From an uncultured Christensenella sp. (lineage in GTDB: Bacteria > Bacillota > Clostridia > Christensenellales > CAG-917), in assembly GCA_910584155.1 (NCBI GenBank), contig CAJTYG010000008.1:17462-81461 (forward strand): a DNA stretch of 64,000 bases, given 5' to 3'. Both the position numbers and the translations under genes were made by a program. Below, one piece after another: positions 1 to 8,970 of the stretch (positions within the stretch are counted from its first letter, which is position 1; every line of letters starts with the position of its first letter). The notes under the pieces were generated by a model. That model saw only the letters and a program-made list of their open reading frames with translations. It did not search any database and had not been told where the DNA came from.

Positions 1-3000
1 TAGCCTTTCGTTCCTGTTGCCACGCAGGTCGGCGCAATCATCTCATGCCACTCGTCAAAGGAGTGCGCAAGCTTAGCGATATCCGTCACGTCTTTGGTGG
101 ACGTATATTCCCTGCCGTCAAGCGTGACCTTTGCCGTATAGGTCGTAGTACCCATATCATTGCAGGTCGCCGCCGTTTTTACGGCGCTTGTTATTGTGGC
201 GTTCAAGGTGTTTACGTGCGTACCGTCGTGCGAGCACGTAAATTTTGCGCTTGCGGTCTTGCCGTCGGCAGACCAAGTCCAAACAGGCTCGCCCCAGCTA
301 TGACCGAGTGCGGCTACCGTTTGCGTACTGCCCTCCGCACCGCAGACCGAGCACACCTGTTTTTTGCTTCCCGCCTGCGTGCAGGTCGCATCCGACACGG
401 ATACCCAACTGTACGAATGTCCGTCGTGCCTTGTGAGGGTTTTGCCTACGCTTGTCTTTGACAGTACCGTTACGTCATTTGTACCGTTCCAGAAATTTAC
501 GGAAACGAGCGTAAACTCGTCCAAATGTTTTGCAGGCATAAGCGCAAACATATCGTTCATCTTTTTTGGCGCTTTTATAGTATTTAATTTGTCGCAATGC
601 TCAAACATTAAGACCATATTTGGATTGCCGCCCTCGCCCTCTATTGAAGCTGCAGTCAGATTAGACGTATCGAATGAGGATATATCGAGCGAGGTCAGCT
701 TAGCGCAGCCACAGAACATATTTCTCATATCGGTCACTTTTTCGGTATTGAAGTTAGACAGGTCAAGCGAGGTCAACGACGTACAGTTGTAAAACAAAGA
801 TTCCATACTGACGACGTTTGAGGTATCCAAGCCCGAGAAATCGATATCTACAAGCTTGTTGAAATCCATAAACCAACGTGCCATATATTTGGGCGCAACG
901 CCGTTTATAATTCTCACTTGCTCTATATTCAATGCGTAGTGAGCCCACGGCTCATGATGACCGTATTGCGACGGGTCAAATTCAAAGTCAAAGTAGAAGT
1001 TGCCATTTTCGGTTGCGTTTTGCACGTCGCTTTCAAGTCCGCTTATAATAAGCGTTTTGCCCTCGTCAAAAACGCCCCAATATATCTTTATCGCCTTTGT
1101 CAAGGTTTTACCTGCTACCGTAGCAGTTATAGCGGAAAATTCAACTCTATCGACGTCCACAAATGCTGCAGGCAAAGCAATGATGACTTCGATATGCAGA
1201 GGCGCACCTACTGTCATAAGCGCCGTACAGCCGTCAAGCATAGCGTTTGTATCGGTGCCTTTTGTCAAATGCAAGCCTGTCATATCGATATCTGTAAGCT
1301 TATCGAAGCCATAAAACCAATATGCCGTAGATTTGGGCGCAACGCCTTTTGTTATTGTCACTTCAACTATGCTGTCTTTAAAGTCGTTCCACGGTGCGCT
1401 GTCCGACGGGCTGAACTGTGCATCGATATCGAAGCTGCCCTTTGACTGTGCGCCTTGCACGTCGCTTTCAAACCCGCTTATAATAAGCCTCTTTCCGTCG
1501 TCAAAAACGCCCCAATATTGCTTTGTTATCTTAGTCAGAGTTTTGCCCTCCGCCGCACTTGTGAGAGATGTGAATACGTTGCCCTCGCTATCCGCAAACG
1601 CTGCGGGCAGGGGCGCTTCCTTTGTACCGACGGTCGAAGGCGCCTTGACAGTCATGAGCGCCGTGCAGCCCTTAAACATATCATTGAGGTCTGAACATCT
1701 TGAAATATCAAACGACGATAAGTCTATTGAGGTCAACGACGAGCAATTTGCAAACAAGCCGTACATATTGCTAACATGCGACGTATCAAACTTCGTCACA
1801 TCGACATAGGTAAGCGACGAGCAGCCGTAGAACATAGCGTTCATGTCCGTAAGCTTTGAGGTGTCGAACACTTCGGGGAATATGATTTCCGTAAGCTTAG
1901 AGCAACCGTTGAACAGGCTTGCCATATCCGTCACATTTGAGGCGTCCAAGCCCGACATATCTATAGCTTCCACATTGCTCAGATAGCGGAACCAGAACGT
2001 CATTTTTGTCGGGGCAACGCCGTCCTTTATTACGATTCGCTTTATCGAAGCGGCTTGACTGAACCAAGGTGCGGAAGAAGAAGCGAAGCTTTCGTTAAAA
2101 TCGAAGCTGTTTACTTCATCGCTTGTGATATTGCTCACACTGCCGCTTAAAATAAGCGTCCCGTCCTCTGAAATTCCCCAATAGATTTGCTTTATTGAGC
2201 CGCATTCGGTACATACGCCGTCTGCGTTGTAATTGTGACCTATAGTTATTTCGCCGGTGCCTTCATCGCTTCTCCAAATGCAACCATTTTCCTCGCTGTC
2301 GGCAGCGAAGAAGTCGGACGGTAACAGGCTTCCACCTGCACACACACTTTCTGTACAGCCTATAACGACCTTGCCGACGCTGTTGATGTAGATACTGAAA
2401 GCCGTATCCAATGTACCGACAACCGATATTTTTCTGGAGTCACAAAGGAAAACATTATTGTTTGCAGCGCCTTTTGTATTGTCCGCAATAACTGCGTTAC
2501 CCGAAACATTAAACCGAGTGCCGCTATAATAGACGCCTCCGCCGTTTCGAGCCGCATCGTTACCTGATATTTCGCCGCCCGACATATCAAACGTGCTGCC
2601 GTTGCCGTTGTCTACATATAAACCGCCACCGTCATTTGTTGCGCAGTTGTACTGTATTTTTCCGCCGTTCATCGTGAGGGTACCGCCTCTCAAAAACACA
2701 CCGCCGCCGTATTCGGCTGTGTTGCCCCATTCATATGACGAGCTGCTCTTCTGAATGTATGGCTTGCCTATCTTTGCGGTGCCCGAAATTGTGAAGTTGC
2801 GTGCCGCTAAGGAATATATACCGCCGCCGTTTGCAGCCTGATTGCGATATATTTCGCCGTCGGACATTTCAAATGCGCCGTTTTTTATATATACTCCGCC
2901 GCCGTCCGCCGTGGCATTGTTATTAAACATATTGCCGCCTGTCATTGTAAACTCGCCAAGCTCTACGTACACGCCGCCGCCGTTTACGGAGTGATTTTCG

Positions 3001-6000
3001 CTTATACTGCCTTCCATTGTGATGAAGCCGCTTTGCAGATATATGCCGCCGCCGTTTGACGACGCTATGTTATTGCTGATAACCGCACCGTTTAAAATTT
3101 CCACTCGGCTTGTTTTGACATATATTCCGCCACCGTCATTGCTGACGCCTGTTTTTGCCGCAGTGGCACTGTTACTCTGTACTTCGCCACTGATGTGATA
3201 AGTAGAAACGTTAAGCGCACTGTTATCAAAGAAAATGCCGCCGCCACGTGTAGCGAGGTTGTACGATACTTTTGACGACAAGTCAAAGCTTGAAAGATTA
3301 TAGGCATAAACACCGCCGCCGTCTGTAGCCCGATTGTACGATACAGTGCATCTGCTGATGCTTAATCTGCCACCGTTTATGTACACACCGCCGCCCAAGT
3401 CCGCAGTATTTCCTGCAATATATCCGCCGTATATACTCAACGACCCGCCGGACTGGAAAATGCCGCCGCCGACCTTGCTTACGTCATACAAAGTACCCTT
3501 GCCGCCCGTTATAAGTCCGCCGCTAAGACTGACGTTTTGTGATTTGACCGGATCGAATACGGTATGATAACCTTTGTTATAATATTTTACGAGATTCCTG
3601 ACCTCCTCCGGCATGACAGATCCGCCTGATGTTTGAATACTGTCAAACACATTCAGAACGCCATACGATTTTATGACAGAGCCGCTGTCACCCGTCAGCT
3701 CTAACTTGTAGCCGTTGAGGCAAAGATAAAGTGTTTGACCTGAAGTTAACATGACCGTATTTTCTATATACGCATTTGAGAGCAGCACTAAATATTTTGT
3801 ATCGCCGCTCACGGCAGCTTCCCACGCAGCGTCAAACGTCGCATAATAGACGCAATCGTTGCCATTGATGTAAATGATAGCCGCAACGGCTTTTACACCG
3901 CATGCCGAGCAGTGGACGTCATTGTCATACTGTTCAAATGTATGCTCGCCCTTTTCGCCGTAAGTGCTGCCGCAGTGCTCGCAGGTCGCAAGCTGCTGGC
4001 ACGTAGCCGTGCCGCCCTCGTGCCCTATCGTCACCTCGCCGCTATCCGCATTGCTTATCCACACGCAGTCGTTAGCCTCGTCGTCGGCATAGAAAAAGAC
4101 AGCCGGCACACTATTCTGCACATTGGTTGTACTCGTCAAGCCCGTGACGACTGCGCCCGTATTGTTGACGTAGATAAAGAAATAATCTGAGATTACTTCA
4201 CCCGATACGACAATTTTATTATCAGTACCGTTAAGGAAGACGTTATTTTTCTTGCCCTCTTTTTTGTTGTTGACAATATCTACCTTGCCAAAAGCCTTGA
4301 GTGTGCCGTTCGCTGTGACGTACACACCGCCGCCTTCCTTTGTAGATGTATTATAACCGACGCTCGTCACACCCGTTCCGCCGATTTCTACCGTGCAGTC
4401 GTCAATATAGATGCCGCCGCCTCTGCCGCTGTAGTCTACTTTGTCTTTGACCGTTACTTTATTTTGTGTTACCACCAACACACCTTGCGTCTTATAGTCG
4501 CTCGCAATGCCTTGCGAATTGCTGCCCTCAAAGTAAATTCCGCCGCCCGCAGCCGCCGCATTAGATTGAATAACGCCTGCAAGTGAAATACTTTGCGCAT
4601 TACATACGCACAGTCCGCCGCCGTCAATGTTGGCACGGTTGTAGCTTATTTCAGCATCCTGCATAGTAAACGTTGCATCTTTGTCTACACGCACGCCGCC
4701 GCCAAAGTCCGCAGTATTGCCTGCAACCGCAACATTATTATCGAGAGTAAAGCTGCCGTATTCCACAACAAATACACCGCCGCCGAGCGTAACTGTTTTG
4801 CCGTCGCTTTGCTGCTGCTCGGTGCCCTTACCGCCGGTTATGACCGAGCCGCTTATGGTGACTTCTTTATAATTGTCGTTGGGATTTTTGACAGTATTTT
4901 GCGTTGCTGTGACATAACTACCGTCAGGCGAATGTTGCGCTTTAAACATGCCTTCAACCCGTATGACCGAGCCGCTTGCGCCTGCAAACTCGAGCTTGTG
5001 TCCATTGAGTACAAGCGTTATTTGTTTGCCGCTTTTTACGACAAGCGTTTCCTGTATCGTAGCGTCGGTAAACATCGTCACGGTTGCGGGATTTGACTGA
5101 GACACTCCGTCGCCGTTTGCGACCGCCCACACTTCCTCCAATGTGCCGTACGACTTTTTGCCGCCTATTTCGACCTCTGCGGTCATCTGTTTTTGGCATT
5201 GCGTGCATTTGCCGTCGCTGCCGTACGTATGTACGCCAAGACAAACCTCGTTTGCCCCGTCAAGATAGACGCACGGCAAGGCTTTATTGTCAGAGACAAA
5301 GTACATCGGCGTAAGGGGGCTTTCGCCGTATTTGTTATTGTCATAGTAGCCGCTTGTAAATGCGTCTGTATAACCTTCGGCAAGCGTTATGCCTATTTTC
5401 GCTTTATCCGACAGTGCACCGTCTATCGTGATTTGTTGCCCCAATGGCAAACAAACGTTGTTTGCGCCATTGCCCGTGATGTTCACCGCTCCCGACACGC
5501 TCATATTAGTGGTCCTATTATGGCTTACATCAGTCGGTATCATATACACTCCGCCGTCCGAATTGCCCGATATCTTGCCGCCCTCCATTTTGAACGTACC
5601 TTCGGTTATATACACGCCGCCGACGCCGTACTCGGCACTGTTATGACTGAGTTCGCCGCCTTTCATATTGAAATTACCACGGGCAGAATCAATATAAACG
5701 GCGCCGCCGTGATCTGTTGCGACGTTTGCATGCTCCGAGCTGCCGCCTATAGTTCCGGCTGTCATCGTAAACGTGCCTATCCCAATGATGCCCACACCGC
5801 CTCCGTCGCAGGCTTTGTTGCCATATATCGAGCCGCCATTCATTTCAAATGTGCCGGAGCTGATATATACGCCGCCGCCATAGCCTTTGGCATTATTGTC
5901 GGATATAGTGCCGTTTTCCATTGTAAACGTTCCACCGCTTACGCTCACGCCGCCGCCGTCGATTTTGGAAGTGTTGTCGGATATAGTGCCGCTATTCATT

Positions 6001-8117
6001 GTAAACGTTCCACTGCTTACGCACACGCCGCCGCCGTCATTTTTTGCAGTATTGCGGTCTATTGTGCCGTTTTCCATTGTAAACGTGCCGGAGCTGATAA
6101 TTACGCCACCGCCATTACCGTTGGTAGCACCTTGAGCAGTATTGCCCGAGATTTTGCCGCCTGTCATTGTAAACGTGCCAAAGCTGATATATACGCCGCC
6201 GCCGTTGGCGGTACTGTTACTTTTTGAAACGTTGCCCGATATTATGCCGTCTTGCATACTTATCTTGGCGCTGGCAACGAAAATGCCGCCGCCTGTGCCG
6301 TTTCCCGTGGCGGTATAGGCAAAATTGTCTTTTATCCCGCCGCCCTTCATTTCAAAGGTAATTCTACCTCCATTTGTCTTTGAGTTGCTTATAACGTACA
6401 AGCCGCCGCCATTTGGCGCAACGTTTCCTGCAATCGTCCCGCCCTCCAAAACAAATTTGCAGTATGCAGCAGGAGCGACCGTATAGTCACCGCCCCACAC
6501 ACCGCCGCCATTGAGGCTCGCTTCACAACCGGCGATAGTGCCGCCCTTCATTGTAAACGTTCCGCCCCATACTTTCACACCGCCGCCGTCCTGCGGCTTT
6601 CCCAAATTTGTGATATATCCGCCTTCAAGCGTATATATGCCGTCTTCGCCGAAAATCCATTTGCCCGTTGTATCGTCAATGTTGTATTTATGTTTGCTTG
6701 TCTTATTGCTGTCCTTGAGCGTAAAATTGCCCTTTACTAATATGAGGGAATTGTCAAACGAGCCTGTAAGAGAGTGTCCGTTGAGGTCGAGCGTTATGTT
6801 TTTGGATTGCGCCACGGTAAAACTCTGAGAAGTGGTCACGTCTGCCAAAAGCGTGACCGTAGCGGAAGAAGCCGCCGCCATCGCATTCCATGCGGCTTCT
6901 ATGCTGGTATACTCCGTGGGCGAAGGATCCGCACTGCCGCCGCCACCTATCTTTACGCTGACCTTTGGCGTCAACGTATCTAAAACAGCGGACAAATTTA
7001 AATGAAGCGCAGGGCGCACCGAAATTGTACTCGTAACCGCACATGCTGCTACACTGCCTGCCTCTGCAAGTATAAACATAGTGTCATGTGTGATAGCGTC
7101 GGTAGTTTGTTCAAGAAAACCCGTGCGTAGCCACGTTCCGTAGCTATTTTCTGCAGCTTCCTTTTTATCCGTGTTAGTTGCCCACAAGCCGCCGTCTCCG
7201 CCTCGAGGATTATCAAATATACCGTTGTTTATATCTGTTGTGGGTATTTCCTTTTTATACAATTCATAAACGCTCGGCAGCCAAAGCTTGTCGTTCAGCC
7301 AATCCGCCGACGACCACGGGTCTGAACGGTCATGTGAAGTAACATAATTGTCGTTGATATATTTGGGGTCGCCTATCAGATAGCCCGCATCCTTTTGCCA
7401 GCTTACCTTTGCAGGCTCCGTTATATAGTCTTTCAGCTTGCCCGTTGCGTACATTGCAAATTTGTTGGAACTGCTTGCCGCCAACGACTTTTTCTGCGGA
7501 TCATAAGTGCCGTCCCAAACGCCGTAATATGAGCCGCCGTTGTTTATCATCGCTCTTATGTAGCTTGTCGAATAGTTGTTTGAGGAAGGCCACGGGCTCG
7601 TCCGCTGATCGCTTGACGTGCCGTCCGAAAACTTGCTGACTTCCTGCTCCCGCAGGTTTCCCGGGTCGTTTGAGCTTTCGGTCGTTGCAAGCCAAAGGGT
7701 AAGTATGGCGTTGCCGTTTATATCCTTTGAAACGTATGCGGGTATCCACGCAAGCTCATCGCCCGTGCCGTTGTTCGCCTTGCCGAAATATACGGCGATA
7801 TCGCCAAAGTCCGCCGCAGTTACAACGCCGCCGCTCTCTGCATACTCTATCAGACTGTTTATATCCGAATACTTGCTGCTGCCGTCGCTGTTTTTCAAAC
7901 TTTGCGCAAGCTTATCAAGATTATCCTTTGAAAAACTGCCCGTCGAGCTATCATAGATGTTGCCTATCAGTTTGTCGCCCGTCGGCATATTTGTGGAATC
8001 ATACGCCTGCGCCCCGTCTTTAAACTGCATAAGGCTTGTTGCGCCTATCGCCACGACGAGCATTGCGCATATAAAGGCAAGCGCCCATATCAAAAGCTTT
8101 TTCTTTTTTAAAAACAT
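1..8117 (-). CDS. Giant modular surface protein (DUF6273-like, beta-helix and BspA-type repeats), C-terminus beyond window
   Basis: One reading frame stays open from an ATG at 8117 (AGAGGTG ribosome site just upstream) to base 1, giving more than 2,700 residues. An N-terminal membrane/signal segment (about residues 8-28) is followed by a DUF6273-like domain (about 50-375, ending in the typical SVRPALHLNLS motif). Three similar blocks follow (about 385-960, 970-1390, 1405-1980). Each opens with a T-L-x-x-A-W unit and a LNGHxL strand, then runs through GGGxY...F.M.GG...N rungs typical of right-handed beta-helix/Pmp-like repeats. Residues about 1990-2530 are BspA-family leucine-rich repeats (MFxGCxxLTSLDLSxF). 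Short C-x-x-C modules (HTYGxxGxCTxC-like) separate the blocks. It is probably a secreted or cell-wall adhesin; the anchor is not visible. Ligand unknown. It diverges from the two-component pair at 8296-11059. Confidence 0.85.
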   Translation of the reverse strand, partial: MFLKKKKLLIWALAFICAMLVVAIGATSLMQFKDGAQAYDSTNMPTGDKLIGNIYDSSTGSFSKDNLDKLAQSLKNSDGSSKYSDINSLIEYAESGGVVTAADFGDIAVYFGKANNGTGDELAWIPAYVSKDINGNAILTLWLATTESSNDPGNLREQEVSKFSDGTSSDQRTSPWPSSNNYSTSYIRAMINNGGSYYGVWDGTYDPQKKSLAASSSNKFAMYATGKLKDYITEPAKVSWQKDAGYLIGDPKYINDNYVTSHDRSDPWSSADWLNDKLWLPSVYELYKKEIPTTDINNGIFDNPRGGDGGLWATNTDKKEAAENSYGTWLRTGFLEQTTDAITHDTMFILAEAGSVAACAVTSTISVRPALHLNLSAVLDTLTPKVSVKIGGGGSADPSPTEYTSIEAAWNAMAAASSATVTLLADVTTSQSFTVAQSKNITLDLNGHSLTGSFDNSLILVKGNFTLKDSNKTSKHKYNIDDTTGKWIFGEDGIYTLEGGYITNLGKPQDGGGVKVWGGTFTMKGGTIAGCEASLNGGGVWGGDYTVAPAAYCKFVLEGGTIAGNVAPNGGGLYVISNSKTNGGRITFEMKGGGIKDNFAYTATGNGTGGGIFVASAKISMQDGIISGNVSKSNSTANGGGVYISFGTFTMTGGKISGNTAQGATNGNGGGVIISSGTFTMENGTIDRNTAKNDGGGVCVSSGTFTMNSGTISDNTSKIDGGGVSVSGGTFTMENGTISDNNAKGYGGGVYISSGTFEMNGGSIYGNKACDGGGVGIIGIGTFTMTAGTIGGSSEHANVATDHGGAVYIDSARGNFNMKGGELSHNSAEYGVGGVYITEGTFKMEGGKISGNSDGGVYMIPTDVSHNRTTNMSVSGAVNITGNGANNVCLPLGQQITIDGALSDKAKIGITLAEGYTDAFTSGYYDNNKYGESPLTPMYFVSDNKALPCVYLDGANEVCLGVHTYGSDGKCTQCQKQMTAEVEIGGKKSYGTLEEVWAVANGDGVSQSNPATVTMFTDATIQETLVVKSGKQITLVLNGHKLEFAGASGSVIRVEGMFKAQHSPDGSYVTATQNTVKNPNDNYKEVTISGSVITGGKGTEQQQSDGKTVTLGGGVFVVEYGSFTLDNNVAVAGNTADFGGGVRVDKDATFTMQDAEISYNRANIDGGGLCVCNAQSISLAGVIQSNAAAAGGGIYFEGSNSQGIASDYKTQGVLVVTQNKVTVKDKVDYSGRGGGIYIDDCTVEIGGTGVTSVGYNTSTKEGGGVYVTANGTLKAFGKVDIVNNKKEGKKNNVFLNGTDNKIVVSGEVISDYFFIYVNNTGAVVTGLTSTTNVQNSVPAVFFYADDEANDCVWISNADSGEVTIGHEGGTATCQQLATCEHCGSTYGEKGEHTFEQYDNDVHCSACGVKAVAAIIYINGNDCVYYATFDAAWEAAVSGDTKYLVLLSNAYIENTVMLTSGQTLYLCLNGYKLELTGDSGSVIKSYGVLNVFDSIQTSGGSVMPEEVRNLVKYYNKGYHTVFDPVKSQNVSLSGGLITGGKGTLYDVSKVGGGIFQSGGSLSIYGGYIAGNTADLGGGVYINGGRLSISRCTVSYNRATDGGGVYAYNLSSFDLSSKVSYNLATRGGGIFFDNSALNVSTYHISGEVQSNSATAAKTGVSNDGGGIYVKTSRVEILNGAVISNNIASSNGGGIYLQSGFITMEGSISENHSVNGGGVYVELGEFTMTGGNMFNNNATADGGGVYIKNGAFEMSDGEIYRNQAANGGGIYSLAARNFTISGTAKIGKPYIQKSSSSYEWGNTAEYGGGVFLRGGTLTMNGGKIQYNCATNDGGGLYVDNGNGSTFDMSGGEISGNDAARNGGGVYYSGTRFNVSGNAVIADNTKGAANNNVFLCDSRKISVVGTLDTAFSIYINSVGKVVIGCTESVCAGGSLLPSDFFAADSEENGCIWRSDEGTGEITIGHNYNADGVCTECGSIKQIYWGISEDGTLILSGSVSNITSDEVNSFDFNESFASSSAPWFSQAASIKRIVIKDGVAPTKMTFWFRYLSNVEAIDMSGLDASNVTDMASLFNGCSKLTEIIFPEVFDTSKLTDMNAMFYGCSSLTYVDVTKFDTSHVSNMYGLFANCSSLTSIDLSSFDISRCSDLNDMFKGCTALMTVKAPSTVGTKEAPLPAAFADSEGNVFTSLTSAAEGKTLTKITKQYWGVFDDGKRLIISGFESDVQGAQSKGSFDIDAQFSPSDSAPWNDFKDSIVEVTITKGVAPKSTAYWFYGFDKLTDIDMTGLHLTKGTDTNAMLDGCTALMTVGAPLHIEVIIALPAAFVDVDRVEFSAITATVAGKTLTKAIKIYWGVFDEGKTLIISGLESDVQNATENGNFYFDFEFDPSQYGHHEPWAHYALNIEQVRIINGVAPKYMARWFMDFNKLVDIDFSGLDTSNVVSMESLFYNCTSLTSLDLSNFNTEKVTDMRNMFCGCAKLTSLDISSFDTSNLTAASIEGEGGNPNMVLMFEHCDKLNTIKAPKKMNDMFALMPAKHLDEFTLVSVNFWNGTNDVTVLSKTSVGKTLTRHDGHSYSWVSVSDATCTQAGSKKQVCSVCGAEGSTQTVAALGHSWGEPVWTWSADGKTASAKFTCSHDGTHVNTLNATITSAVKTAATCNDMGTTTYTAKVTLDGREYTSTKDVTDIAKLAHSFDEWHEMIAPTCVATGTKG

Positions 8118-8295
8118 AATACACCTCTTTCGTATGCGGCTTTTTGCTGCGACTTAACCGCATAAATCATAAAAAGTCATTATTATATACATAATAACAC
8201 CCCATATGCGGCAAATTTACGCCCAAAAATATTCTTGACAAATCTTAACCAATTAACATTGATTGTTTCTTTTATTTAATATATACTGTATTTTA
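8118..8295. promoter_or_regulatory. Divergent promoter region between giant surface gene and two-component genes
   Basis: The gap carries an AT-rich TATAAT-like element for the leftward surface gene (about 8181-8190). It also has three copies of TATGCGG: direct at 8133-8140 and 8205-8212, inverted at 8158-8164. They could be binding sites for the neighbouring response regulator; this is inference from position only. Confidence 0.35.
8259..8287 (+). promoter_or_regulatory. Sigma-70-type promoter implying a leaderless response-regulator mRNA
   Basis: TTGATT (8259-8264), a 17-nt spacer and TATACT (8282-8287) lie only 8 nt before the ATG at 8296. The predicted transcription start falls at or next to the start codon, and no Shine-Dalgarno sequence is present. 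Confidence 0.5.
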
Positions 8296-8970
8296 ATGAA
8301 CAGAGTGGAATTCAAAAAAATTTTGATAGTTGAGGACAGCGACAAGCTGCGCAATTCGCTCGCCGAGCACTTTTCAAAGGCGAACGACGTCACGCCGTGC
8401 GCAAACTTTAACAGCGCTTTGGAAGCTATTTCGGAGGACAGGTACGATATAATACTGCTCGACCTAATTCTTCCCGACGAAAACGGACTTAAACTGATGG
8501 AATACGTCGGTCAAACCCCTGTTGTGATACTTTCCGACCTCGGTGCGGACAGCTATATCCTCGACGGCTTGGGCGCAGGAGCTGCCGACTATATCGTCAA
8601 GCCTGCCTCACTTGCGATAATAGAGGCGAGAATGGCGCTAAGGCTTTTGCCCGACGAAAAAGCAAATATAGCGTCACGTGGACTGATTTTAAATATCGCA
8701 AAGCGCACCGCATCTTATGAAAAAACTCCCCTCAACCTCACCTCGAGCGAGTTTAATATTTTGATGTTCCTCATGCAAAACGCAGGCAATTTTTACACCG
8801 CAAGCGAGATATACGAGGAAGTGTGGAAAATGCCCTATCTCAACACCACCACTATCAAGGCGCACCTTTCAAACCTGCGCAAAAAAATGCTTGCCGTCTC
8901 AAATCGCTGCGCAAGCCTCATCATAACCGAATTCGGGAAAGGCTATGCCTTTATTGACAGCAATGAATAG
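8296..8970 (+). CDS. OmpR/PhoB-family response regulator
   Basis: A receiver domain (residues about 8-120) is followed by a winged-helix DNA-binding domain (about 130-222). The acidic pair is at E13/D14, the phospho-acceptor is D56 in the strand DIILLD, and the conserved Lys is in the YIVKPAS loop. The C-terminal half shows the LTSSEF...LSNLRKK...GKGYAF pattern of Trans_reg_C. A TTG at 8263 would add 11 residues in the same frame, but the ATG at 8296 fits the homologous N-terminus and the promoter position better. It overlaps the sensor kinase start by 8 nt, so the two are one operon. Likely targets are the flanking surface genes, inferred from synteny. Confidence 0.9.
   Translation: MNRVEFKKILIVEDSDKLRNSLAEHFSKANDVTPCANFNSALEAISEDRYDIILLDLILPDENGLKLMEYVGQTPVVILSDLGADSYILDGLGAGAADYIVKPASLAIIEARMALRLLPDEKANIASRGLILNIAKRTASYEKTPLNLTSSEFNILMFLMQNAGNFYTASEIYEEVWKMPYLNTTTIKAHLSNLRKKMLAVSNRCASLIITEFGKGYAFIDSNE

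Noticed and set aside
5193..6227. Long plus-strand frame (344 codons) within the giant surface gene
   Set aside because: It is an antisense shadow of the repetitive beta-helix coding sequence; no ribosome site or family.
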